64,000 bases of DNA, from assembly GCF_012034205.1 (NCBI RefSeq), contig NZ_JAATEM010000018.1, positions 1 to 64,000 on the forward strand, given 5' to 3'. The position numbers and the translations under genes are program-made. The notes beneath the pieces are model-generated. The model ran no database searches and was not told the DNA's origin. It worked only from the letters and a program-made list of their open reading frames with translations. Below are positions 10,001 through 16,375 of this stretch, piece by piece; within the stretch, counting starts at the first letter, position 1; every line of letters begins with the position of its first letter. This DNA is from Streptomyces composti. GTDB taxonomy: Bacteria > Actinomycetota > Actinomycetes > Streptomycetales > Streptomycetaceae.

Positions 10001-10608
10001 CCGATGATGTCGATGGCCTGCGCGCGGTAGTGCGCGGGCACCACCACGGGGATGTCCTCGTGCAGGATCCCCTCGGGGAAGGAGAAGCCCTCGCCTTCCC
10101 AGAAGGTGCGCCGGAACACCTTGTTGCAGGCGATGCGGTCGGCGATCAGCTTCGGGTTCCTCGAGATGTGGGTGCGCTTGCGGGCCTCACCGGCCAGCAT
10201 CTTCAGCAGCGGCACCTGCCAGGACTTCTCGCCCTTGAGGTGGTGGACGTTGCCGGTGCAGAAGTCCGAGCCGGACTCGTCCAGGCTGGCGATCATCTGC
10301 CGGTAGGCGTCCGGAGGGATCACGTCGTCGCTGTCGACGAAGGTCAGGTACTCGGAGTCCGGGGACATGTGCGCGATGCCGGTGTTGCGGGCGGCTCCGA
10401 GCCCCGCGTTCTCCTTGCGTATGAGCCTGAAGCGCGCGTCGCGGCGTTCGTACTCGGCGGCTATGGAGGCGGAGTCGTCCGGTGAGCCGTCGTCGACCAT
10501 CAGGACCTCGATGTCCTGGAACGTCTGCGCGGCGAGCGAGTCGAGACACGCGGGCAGGTAGCGCTCGACGTTGTAGATGGGGACGACGACACTGAGCCGA
10601 GGGGCCAT
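7045..10608 (-). CDS. Giant bifunctional GT2 glycosyltransferase / CDP-polyol phosphotransferase
   Basis: 1187-residue fusion. Residues 1 to ~330 are a GT2 domain (SVVVPIYNVERYL, DDGSPDDS, VDSDD). Residues ~815-1187 are a CDP-glycerol glycerophosphotransferase-type domain (TagF/TarF family): TWHGTMLKKIGHD, SSNRFSTPI, GYPRNDYL, LYAPTWRDD, RRHSN and TDYSSVMFDYA. The ~480 residues between have no known motif and read as several beta-sandwich-like modules. The predicted job is to add a sugar and then transfer or polymerise glycerol- or ribitol-phosphate on a wall polymer. The frame extends to 10836, but ATG 10608 gives the GT2 start MAPRLSVV and has AAAGGAGA upstream. Only 25 nt separate it from the upstream gene of the same operon. 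Exact polyol is unknown. Confidence 0.85.
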   Translation of the reverse strand: MAPRLSVVVPIYNVERYLPACLDSLAAQTFQDIEVLMVDDGSPDDSASIAAEYERRDARFRLIRKENAGLGAARNTGIAHMSPDSEYLTFVDSDDVIPPDAYRQMIASLDESGSDFCTGNVHHLKGEKSWQVPLLKMLAGEARKRTHISRNPKLIADRIACNKVFRRTFWEGEGFSFPEGILHEDIPVVVPAHYRAQAIDIIGEPTYYWRLREGESAPSITQRRKEPQAIRDRVTAVSMVSDFLAQQPGEEFAEYKRQYDDRVLRDDLRLFLRVVPDATAEFHEAFLEAANRYLDMVDPKIVMALPADLRVQWLLVRKHAMPELIALLASQRRREPIEVSGTFRKYASFRTLEESGFELPKQALRIDHDLDLRAPLRSVEWRDGKLHLSGDAYIDKIDMSAKRSSVKIVQLKRDGSRRRMFLPAKNVHRPECTTDSGQQRYNYDWAGWELTLDPAKLRKGGSWQEGLWHVGINVYASGLVRRSGIWARGGSAANFPPYQWLDQDFRLLPSVERGALKLRVEKVRALITDRRLDGDALEISGELRVPLKPGETLTFRLSNAKSGEVRKYPTELAQQGGRTTFRARVPIADVALLGTAAVDDQAQPDRRRWSTALLATAADGSERQFSSVVREGLEDLSFGLPESFGEAGAHREIAVMSGHNGYLKIIGRVRHAVLTGTGLENGKIVVRGRAAEALKGADLILKATNRFDERKASVDWSEDGTFTVAFDPSVMGGNGQVPLRAGRWNLVLRSADPEVPDAKFVIDRLALPQFPLHAELGGRRYWFENRWSDFPQLNCRSELSDLERGPYRQLQLRREVYYPRRRQPLRDQVFFLSYNGKQYSDSPRAMHEELLRRGSDLKFLWAVRDGQVVLPPTAEKVRMWGREWFEALATSRYIVTNGHLPEWVERRPGQVIVQTWHGTMLKKIGHDIETLHFDREYQNRLELEAKNWSLLVSSNRFSTPILKRAFSYDGEILEAGYPRNDYLYSPDRDKIADKVRETLGIPKGKKVVLYAPTWRDDQSHSAGQYLFDLRIDLEDARRRLGEDHVLLIRRHSNVVDAVPGAGNGFVWDVSEYPDIAELYLVADMMITDYSSVMFDYAHLRRPMLFFTYDLEHYRDTLRGFYFDFEADSPGPLISTSEELITAIRNIDEVSEQYKERFERFQNLFCDLDDGHAAKRVVDRMLEQAKEV

Positions 10609-10633
10609 GTGCGTGCGGTCTCCTTTCGGGGGT

Positions 10634-12865
10634 TCAGGCCCGCTCGACCAGTTCGAGCGCCTGGGCGGGAGTCGGTGCGTGGGGTCGTTCGGCGAACGGG
10701 ACGAACGGCAGCATGTCCTTCTCACCCAGGAAGACGCGCCGGACCACCCTCTCGGATGCACGACCGTCGTCGAACTCACAGAACCGACGCCGGAACGCCG
10801 AGCGGCGCTCGGCGGCGTCCGGCCCGTCGTACTCACGCGAGCCGAGCAGCCTGATCAGTTCCGCCTGCGAGGTCGCCACCACGCCGGGCGGCTCCTGCAG
10901 CAGATCGAAGTACGTTCCGCGGACCGCGGAGTAGACGTCCCAGTCGGGTGCGTAGGTGATGATCGGCCGGTCCAGGACCGCGTAGTCGAACATCGCCGAG
11001 GAGTAGTCCGTGATCAGGGCGTCCGCGGCCAGGTACAGCTCCTCCACGGGGTGGTGCCCGGAGACGTCGACGATGCGGCCGCTGCGGCGCAGCTCGGCCA
11101 CGTGCGGCGAGCTGCCGTAGAAGTAGTGGCCGCGCACCATCAGCGTGACGTCGGGACCGAGCTCGTCGGCGAGACGGCCGAGGTCGAGGCTCGGCACGAA
11201 GCCGGGCTGGTACTCGCGGTGGGTCGGCATGTACAGGAACGCCCGGGTGCCCGCGCCGAGGCCCAGCGCGGCCCGCGCCTTGCGGACGTCGGCGGCGGTG
11301 GCGTTCACCAGCACATCGTTGCGGGGGTAGCCGGTCTCCAGGGAGGTGTACGAGCACGGGTACACCCGCTCCCAGATCGCGGTGGAGAAGCGGTTGGAGC
11401 TGAGGCTGTAGTCCCAGCGGTCGCACCGCTCGAGGAGCTTGGCGAAGTCCATGTGGGTGGAGGCCGGGTACTTCTGCTGGTCCAGGCCCATGGTCTTCAG
11501 CGGCGTGCCGTGGTGGGTCTGCACATGGACCTGGCCCTCGCGCTTGACCACGGCGTCCGCGAAGTTGACGTTGTTGACCAGGTACTTGGCGCGGGCCAGC
11601 GCCGCCCAGTACTCGCGCGAGCCGACCCGGACGAACTCCACGCCCTCCGGCACCTGGTCCACGGCGTCCGGCCGGATGGCCCACACCCGGCGGATGTGCG
11701 GGGCGCGCCGGCCCAGCTCGGCGGCGATCGCCGCGGGGTTGCAGGAGACGCTGCGGCTCCAGTAGGCGGAGAACACGGCGAGGTTCTCGTCGATCGGCAG
11801 CCGCAGCTGCGACTGGTAGAAGGCGGCCACGGCGCTGCGCCGGGACCGGGTGACCGCGGTGCGGGCCCGCTTCTTCACCGCGCGCCGCACCTTGATCGCC
11901 GCGCTCGCTCCCACCCAGGCCGCGTACGCGTCCCGCTCGAGGAGCGCGTACTTGCGGCCGCGGCCGCCCTCCGGGCGGCGGAAGCCGGCGGGCAGGTAGG
12001 CGCGGTAGTCGGCGGCGGCGCGGTGGAAGAACTCCGCCCGCGCGTCCTGCGGCAGCCTGCCCGGACGCTCGAGGACGGTGAGGTAGTGGTCGACCATCTT
12101 GCGGAACAAGGGCTCCCGCCAGACGTCGAGTTGCTCACGCTCGGCGATGAAGTCGAAGACGCGGCGGTACTGGTCGAAGACGTCGAAGTGCTTGCGGCTG
12201 ACCGTCTTGAGGATGTTGCCGCCCTGCCGGCGCTGCCGGTAGTGCACGCAGACCCGGTCGAGCACGGCGATGCGCTCGGCGCTGATCAGCGAGCAGTACG
12301 TCCAGGGGGCGTCCTCGTAGTACCCGGGCGGGAAGGTGAGGCCGGTACGGGTGATGAATTCGCGGCGGTAGGCCTTGTTCCAGACGATCTGGAGCAGCTC
12401 GAGCAGCTCCGGGCGGTCGGCGAGACGGAAGACGTCGGGGCCCTGCTGCTTCAGCAGATGCGCACGCTGATTGGCCAGAATCCGGTTGTCCCAGTAGGTG
12501 CGCGCATAGTCGAAGACAAGGATGTCGGGGTCCCCGGTGGCCTCCAGGCGTTCGGCCACCGCCTGCAGAGCGCCCTCCGACAACGTGTCGTCGCTGTCCA
12601 GAAAGAGGACGTAATCCCCTTGTGTCTTCTCCAGCCCCGCATTGCGCGCGCGCCCCAGACCCACATTTTCCGTGAGGTGAATCACATGTATTCGGGCGTC
12701 GTGCTCCGCGTACCGGTCGAGTATGGAACCGGAGTCGTCCGGTGAGCAGTCGTCGACCGCTATGACCTCGAAGTCCGTGTAGCTCTGCCCGAGGATGGAG
12801 TCCAGGCACTCGGACAGGTAGCCCTGCACCTTGTACACGGGAACAACGAGAGAGAGTCTGGGCAT
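10634..12865 (-). CDS. Bifunctional GT2 glycosyltransferase / CDP-polyol phosphotransferase
   Basis: 743-residue fusion with the same domain order as its downstream neighbour but without the long middle region. GT2 domain about 1-300 (LSLVVPVYKVQGYLSEC, VDDCSPDDS, LDSDDT); basic linker about 300-370; CDP-glycerol glycerophosphotransferase-type domain about 370-730 with HHGTPLKTMGLD, SSNRFSTAI, GYPRNDVL, MPTHREY, RGHYF and TDYSSAMFDYA. The THREY variant replaces the usual TWR motif. ATG 12865 is preferred because it starts directly at MPRLSLVVPVYK; an in-frame GTG at 12901 would add 12 residues. The ribosome binding site is weak. It is the first gene of a two-gene minus operon with the 1187-residue fusion. 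Probable wall teichoic-acid polymerase or primase; donor unproven. Confidence 0.84.
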   Translation of the reverse strand: MPRLSLVVPVYKVQGYLSECLDSILGQSYTDFEVIAVDDCSPDDSGSILDRYAEHDARIHVIHLTENVGLGRARNAGLEKTQGDYVLFLDSDDTLSEGALQAVAERLEATGDPDILVFDYARTYWDNRILANQRAHLLKQQGPDVFRLADRPELLELLQIVWNKAYRREFITRTGLTFPPGYYEDAPWTYCSLISAERIAVLDRVCVHYRQRRQGGNILKTVSRKHFDVFDQYRRVFDFIAEREQLDVWREPLFRKMVDHYLTVLERPGRLPQDARAEFFHRAAADYRAYLPAGFRRPEGGRGRKYALLERDAYAAWVGASAAIKVRRAVKKRARTAVTRSRRSAVAAFYQSQLRLPIDENLAVFSAYWSRSVSCNPAAIAAELGRRAPHIRRVWAIRPDAVDQVPEGVEFVRVGSREYWAALARAKYLVNNVNFADAVVKREGQVHVQTHHGTPLKTMGLDQQKYPASTHMDFAKLLERCDRWDYSLSSNRFSTAIWERVYPCSYTSLETGYPRNDVLVNATAADVRKARAALGLGAGTRAFLYMPTHREYQPGFVPSLDLGRLADELGPDVTLMVRGHYFYGSSPHVAELRRSGRIVDVSGHHPVEELYLAADALITDYSSAMFDYAVLDRPIITYAPDWDVYSAVRGTYFDLLQEPPGVVATSQAELIRLLGSREYDGPDAAERRSAFRRRFCEFDDGRASERVVRRVFLGEKDMLPFVPFAERPHAPTPAQALELVERA

Positions 12866-13197
12866 CCTTACAACCTGTTCCGAGAACGACCACGTGCGCA
12901 CGGGCGGGGAGGGCCGAACGGGCTCCGGGCGTGCAACTGCCAGGAGGAATCGGCCACGTCAGTCCATCAGCGTAAAGGATTCGCGTGAACATTCTGTGGG
13001 CGAGGTGGCCGACCTGCGACGGGCCGGCCGGTGGCTGACCCACCCGAATCGGGGCGCCTTACGGGTGGTGCCATACCGCCCCTCACGAGTGGTTGATCTG
13101 GTGGCATTTCCTGAGGTGTGTACCATCTGCCGGACTCGATTTTCCACGGCCCGCACAAGAGGCTGCACGCAGTCAAGACGACCCTGGAGGCATGACA
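12866..13197. other. Divergent intergenic region, 332 bp
   Basis: Spacer between the minus-strand fusion operon and the plus-strand epimerase gene, so it must hold both promoters. It is noticeably less GC-rich near 12950-13160. TACCAT at 13121-13126 is a possible -10 for the epimerase, but no well-spaced -35 was found. An AGGAGGAA at 12942-12949 has no start codon in range. No gene is supported. Confidence 0.5.
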
Positions 13198-14169
13198 ATG
13201 AGCTGGCTGGTCACGGGTGGGGCGGGCTACATCGGTGCGCATGTGGTGCGTGCTCTGACCGCCGGCGGCGAGTCCGTGGTCGTCTACGACGACCTGTCCA
13301 CCGGAAGCGCGGACCGGGTGCCCCAGGGGGTGCCTTTCATTCAGGGCAGCGTCCTGGACCGGGAACTGCTGGAGCAGTCGATCCGTGACAAGGCTGTGAC
13401 AGGCGTGGTGCATATCGCGGCCAAGAAACAGGTCGGCGAGTCCGTCGAGCGGCCGCTGCACTACTACCGCGAGAACGTCACCGGATTGCAGACGCTGCTC
13501 GAGGCGATGGCCGCGGCCGGCGCCGGCGAGCTCGTCTTCTCCTCGTCCGCGGCCGTGTACGGCATGCCCGATGTGGATCTCGTCACGGAGGACACCCCGT
13601 GCGCCCCGGTCAGCCCCTACGGCGAGACCAAGCTCGTGGGGGAGTGGCTCATCAAGGCGGCGGCCAGGGCCCACGGGCTGCGCACGGCGAGCCTGCGCTA
13701 CTTCAACGTGGCCGGAGCCGCCTCGCCGGAGCTGTCCGACACCGGTGTGTTCAATCTGATCCCCATGGTCTTCGAGCGGCTCGAGGAGGGCCGGCCGCCG
13801 CGCATCTTCGGCGCCGACTACCCGACCCCGGACGGCACCTGCGTGCGCGACTACATCCACGTCGAGGACATCGCCTCCGCCCACCTGGCCGCCGCTCGGC
13901 GTCTTGCGGACGTCCCCGAGGGCACGGCGCTCACCCTCAACATCGGGCGCGGCGAGGGCAGTTCGGTCCGCGAGATGGTGGACCGCATCCTCAAGCTCAC
14001 CGGCCACGAGCAGATGGAGCCCGAGATCACGGACCGCCGCCCCGGCGACCCGGCCCGCGTGGTGGCCGCCGCGGAGCGCATCCGGAGGGAACTGAACTGG
14101 ACCGCGCGGTACGGCCTGGACGAGATGATCGAGTCGGCCTGGCGCGGCTGGCGCCACCGGCATCAGTGA
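13198..14169 (+). CDS. galE: UDP-glucose 4-epimerase family protein
   Basis: 323-residue extended short-chain dehydrogenase/reductase. It shows the NAD-binding GGAGYIG at the N-terminus, the DLSTG signature, SSSAAVYG, the catalytic YGETK (Tyr141, Lys145), YFNVAGA, and RDYIHVEDIA, all typical of GalE. It interconverts UDP-glucose and UDP-galactose, or the N-acetyl forms; the sequence alone does not separate these. Two ATGs are possible (13192 and 13198); 13198 is preferred because GGAGG (13186-13190) is then 7 nt away and the Rossmann strand starts immediately. Set within the wall-polymer cluster, it probably supplies a galactose-type sugar donor to the neighbouring glycosyltransferases. Confidence 0.9.
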   Translation: MSWLVTGGAGYIGAHVVRALTAGGESVVVYDDLSTGSADRVPQGVPFIQGSVLDRELLEQSIRDKAVTGVVHIAAKKQVGESVERPLHYYRENVTGLQTLLEAMAAAGAGELVFSSSAAVYGMPDVDLVTEDTPCAPVSPYGETKLVGEWLIKAAARAHGLRTASLRYFNVAGAASPELSDTGVFNLIPMVFERLEEGRPPRIFGADYPTPDGTCVRDYIHVEDIASAHLAAARRLADVPEGTALTLNIGRGEGSSVREMVDRILKLTGHEQMEPEITDRRPGDPARVVAAAERIRRELNWTARYGLDEMIESAWRGWRHRHQ

Positions 14170-14236
14170 CGGTGAGAATCCGGTAAGAGCCGGCCGTGGC
14201 CGTCGGGAACTTGAGGAAACGGTAGGAGAAGCGAAA

Positions 14237-14279
14237 CGGGTGAGGGCCCGCTCCGGACCACGGGGCGGGCCCTCACCCG
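14237..14279 (+). terminator. First of two tandem hairpins after galE
   Basis: A perfect 14-bp inverted repeat, CGGGTGAGGGCCCG (14237-14250) with CGGGCCCTCACCCG (14266-14279) and a 15-nt loop. No U-tract follows, which is common for Streptomyces terminators. Confidence 0.7.
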
Positions 14280-14284
14280 TGGGC

Positions 14285-14316
14285 GAAGGCATTCCCGGAG
14301 GACCGGGAATGCCTTC
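14285..14316 (+). terminator. Second tandem hairpin after galE
   Basis: GAAGGCATTCCCGG (14285-14298) pairs perfectly over 14 bp with CCGGGAATGCCTTC (14303-14316), loop AGGA. It begins 6 nt after the first hairpin, making a strong double stop between galE and the next transcription unit. Confidence 0.75.
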
Positions 14317-14829
14317 CTGTATTCCGCGGGGATTGCCCGTCCGATCTCCCGGGCTGCTTTCCTGGATCGTCCCGTCGGGTGAGTTCACGAAAACCGCCCT
14401 GACTTCCCGCAGATCATGTGGTCCGTATGAAAGTTCCCGGTGTGCGGCGGCCCCGCCCGGCACATGCGCCCAGGATGCGGGTGACCTGGGGCTCGGCCTC
14501 TCGTTGGACCCGGTATGTTGCCGTCGCCGAGCCGCCCGCCGTGCGGTCGACCGGGTGCGCGGCCGGGGTTCCCCAGGAGCGGCCGGCGGTGCGTGGCGGT
14601 GCCGGATGCCCGGCCCGGCCGGGGGCGGCGGGGTGCGGGCGGCGAGCGGCCGGACCGCCGCGGGCGACCCGGACCGCGCGACACCTGTGAATGGCGGAGT
14701 GGTAGTTGAAGATCTCCCTCTGCTGATACACCCTGAAAGGCACAAACGCTGCCATCCGCTCGTGCTCGTCAAGTTCGGAATTTCCCGACCCATTGTCGTT
14801 GTTCATGGCAGCCCTGAGGGAGGTCGCCT
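14317..14829. other. Intergenic region before the CDP-polyol gene, about 510 bp
   Basis: Several short frames exist on both strands but none has a recognisable product, a good ribosome binding site and normal codon bias together, so no gene is called. The last 130 bp (from about 14690) are clearly more AT-rich than the surroundings and probably hold the promoter of the downstream gene; I could not place a convincing -35/-10 pair. Confidence 0.5.
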
Positions 14830-16323
14830 GTGTCCCGCACGGACAAGCCCCGTACCACCGCAGTGATCCTGGCCGGCGGTACCGGACAGCGGGTGGGGCT
14901 GTCGATTCCCAAACAGCTGCTGAAGATCGCCGGTAAGGCGGTCATCGAGCACACCCTGAACACCTTTGAGAAAGCCGACTCGGTCGACGACATCCTGGTC
15001 CTGATGGCACCGGGCTACGTGCCCGAGGTCGAGAAGATCGTCGCCAGGGCCGGCTTCACCAAGGTCACCAAGGTCATCGAGGGCGGCGCCACCCGCAACG
15101 AGACCACCGAACGGGCCATCGCGGAGCTGAGCGCCTCCCTCGCCGAGGGCGAGGACCTCAACGTCCTCTTCCACGACGCCGTACGCCCCCTGCTGTCGCA
15201 GCGGGTCATCGACGACTGCGTGGCCGCCCTGGAGCGCTACCAGGCCGTCGACGTGGCCATCCCCTCCGCCGACACCATCATCGTCACCCGCACCCACGGC
15301 GACGACGGCGAGTTCATCACCGAGATCCCGGACCGCTCCCGGCTGCGCCGCGGCCAGACCCCCCAGGCCTTCAAGCTGTCCACCATCCGCCGGGCCTACG
15401 AGATCGCCGCCGAGGACCCCAACTTCCAGGCCACGGACGACTGCACCGTGGTGCTCAGATACCTGCCGAACGTGCCGATCCACGTCGTCGCGGGCGACGA
15501 GTACAACATGAAGGTCACCCAGCCCGTCGACGTCTTCATCGCCGACAAGCTGTTCCAGCTCGCCTCCACCGCGGCCCCCGAGCAGAACGACGAGCACGTC
15601 TACCGGGAGCTGCTCACCGGCCGCACCCTGGTCGTCTTCGGCGGCTCCTACGGCATCGGCCGGGACATCGCCGACCTCGCCCGCTCCTACGGCGCCACCG
15701 TGTACGCGCTGGGCCGCTCCACCACCGGCACTCATGTGGAGAACCCCCAGGACGTCGACGAGGCCCTCGCCAAGGCCTACGCCGACACCGGTCGCATCGA
15801 CTACGTCGTCAACACCGCCGGAGTGCTGCGCATCGGAAGGCTCGCCGAGACCGACAACGCCACCATCGAGGAGGCGCTGAAGGTCAACTACCTCGCCCCC
15901 GTGCAGATCGCCCGCTCCGCCCACCGCTACCTGGCCAGGACCAAGGGGCAGCTGCTGCTCTACACCTCCAGCAGCTACACCCGAGGCCGCGCCGAGTACA
16001 GCCTGTACTCCTCGACCAAGGCCGCCATCGTCAACCTCACCCAGGCCCTGTCCGACGAGTGGGCCGCCGACGGCGTCCGCGTCAACTGCATCAACCCCGA
16101 ACGCACGGCCACGCCGATGCGCACCAAGGCCTTCGGGCAGGAGCCCGCGGGCACCCTGCTGTCCTCCGAGGCGGTGGCCCGCACCTCGCTGGACGTGCTG
16201 CTGTCGGAACTCACCGGCCACGTCATCGACGTGCGCCAGCAGGACCCGACGGCGGGCGCCGCCCGCGCCTCCGGCTTCGAACAGGCGCTGGCCTCGGTAC
16301 TGGACCGGCAGGACGGAGTGTGA
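14830..16323 (+). CDS. Bifunctional polyol-phosphate cytidylyltransferase / SDR reductase (Bcs1-like, CDP-ribitol synthesis)
   Basis: 497-residue fusion. Residues 1 to ~235 are an IspD/TarI-type cytidylyltransferase (VILAGGTGQRVG, PKQLLKIAGK, HDAVRPL, RGQTPQAF, TDDC, KVTQPVD). Residues ~265-490 are a short-chain dehydrogenase with GGSYGIG (271-277), Ser in TSSSY (~380) and YSSTK (Tyr393, Lys397). This domain order is that of Haemophilus Bcs1, which reduces ribulose 5-phosphate to ribitol 5-phosphate and activates it with CTP to CDP-ribitol. That is a better fit than IspD alone, because IspD lacks the reductase. GTG 14830 follows GAGGGAGG. It would supply the CDP-polyol donor for the phosphotransferase domains in this cluster. 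The substrate is inferred. Confidence 0.86.
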   Translation: MSRTDKPRTTAVILAGGTGQRVGLSIPKQLLKIAGKAVIEHTLNTFEKADSVDDILVLMAPGYVPEVEKIVARAGFTKVTKVIEGGATRNETTERAIAELSASLAEGEDLNVLFHDAVRPLLSQRVIDDCVAALERYQAVDVAIPSADTIIVTRTHGDDGEFITEIPDRSRLRRGQTPQAFKLSTIRRAYEIAAEDPNFQATDDCTVVLRYLPNVPIHVVAGDEYNMKVTQPVDVFIADKLFQLASTAAPEQNDEHVYRELLTGRTLVVFGGSYGIGRDIADLARSYGATVYALGRSTTGTHVENPQDVDEALAKAYADTGRIDYVVNTAGVLRIGRLAETDNATIEEALKVNYLAPVQIARSAHRYLARTKGQLLLYTSSSYTRGRAEYSLYSSTKAAIVNLTQALSDEWAADGVRVNCINPERTATPMRTKAFGQEPAGTLLSSEAVARTSLDVLLSELTGHVIDVRQQDPTAGAARASGFEQALASVLDRQDGV

Positions 16324-16375
16324 TTCTTGTCTTGAACAAGCTCCGGCAACCATCCATCCCAGAGCAGGTTTATCC

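Noticed and set aside
7024..10485. A 1153-codon open frame on the plus strand opposite the large fusion gene
   Set aside because: It is the mirror of a real gene: His/Val/Leu/Gly-rich translation with no domain, no ribosome binding site and reversed codon bias. Long antisense frames are expected in very GC-rich coding DNA.
12831..13388. 185-codon plus-strand frame across the divergent spacer and start of galE
   Set aside because: It overlaps galE in another frame, has no ribosome binding site and no motif.
14414..14806. 130-codon minus-strand frame in the gap before the CDP-polyol gene
   Set aside because: Pro/Arg/Gly-rich translation, no recognisable fold, and its start overlaps the AT-rich probable promoter of the plus-strand gene.
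14830..16323. Considered as plain IspD (isoprenoid synthesis)
   Set aside because: A complete SDR reductase domain is fused behind the cytidylyltransferase, and the neighbours are teichoic-acid-type transferases, so a CDP-polyol role fits better.
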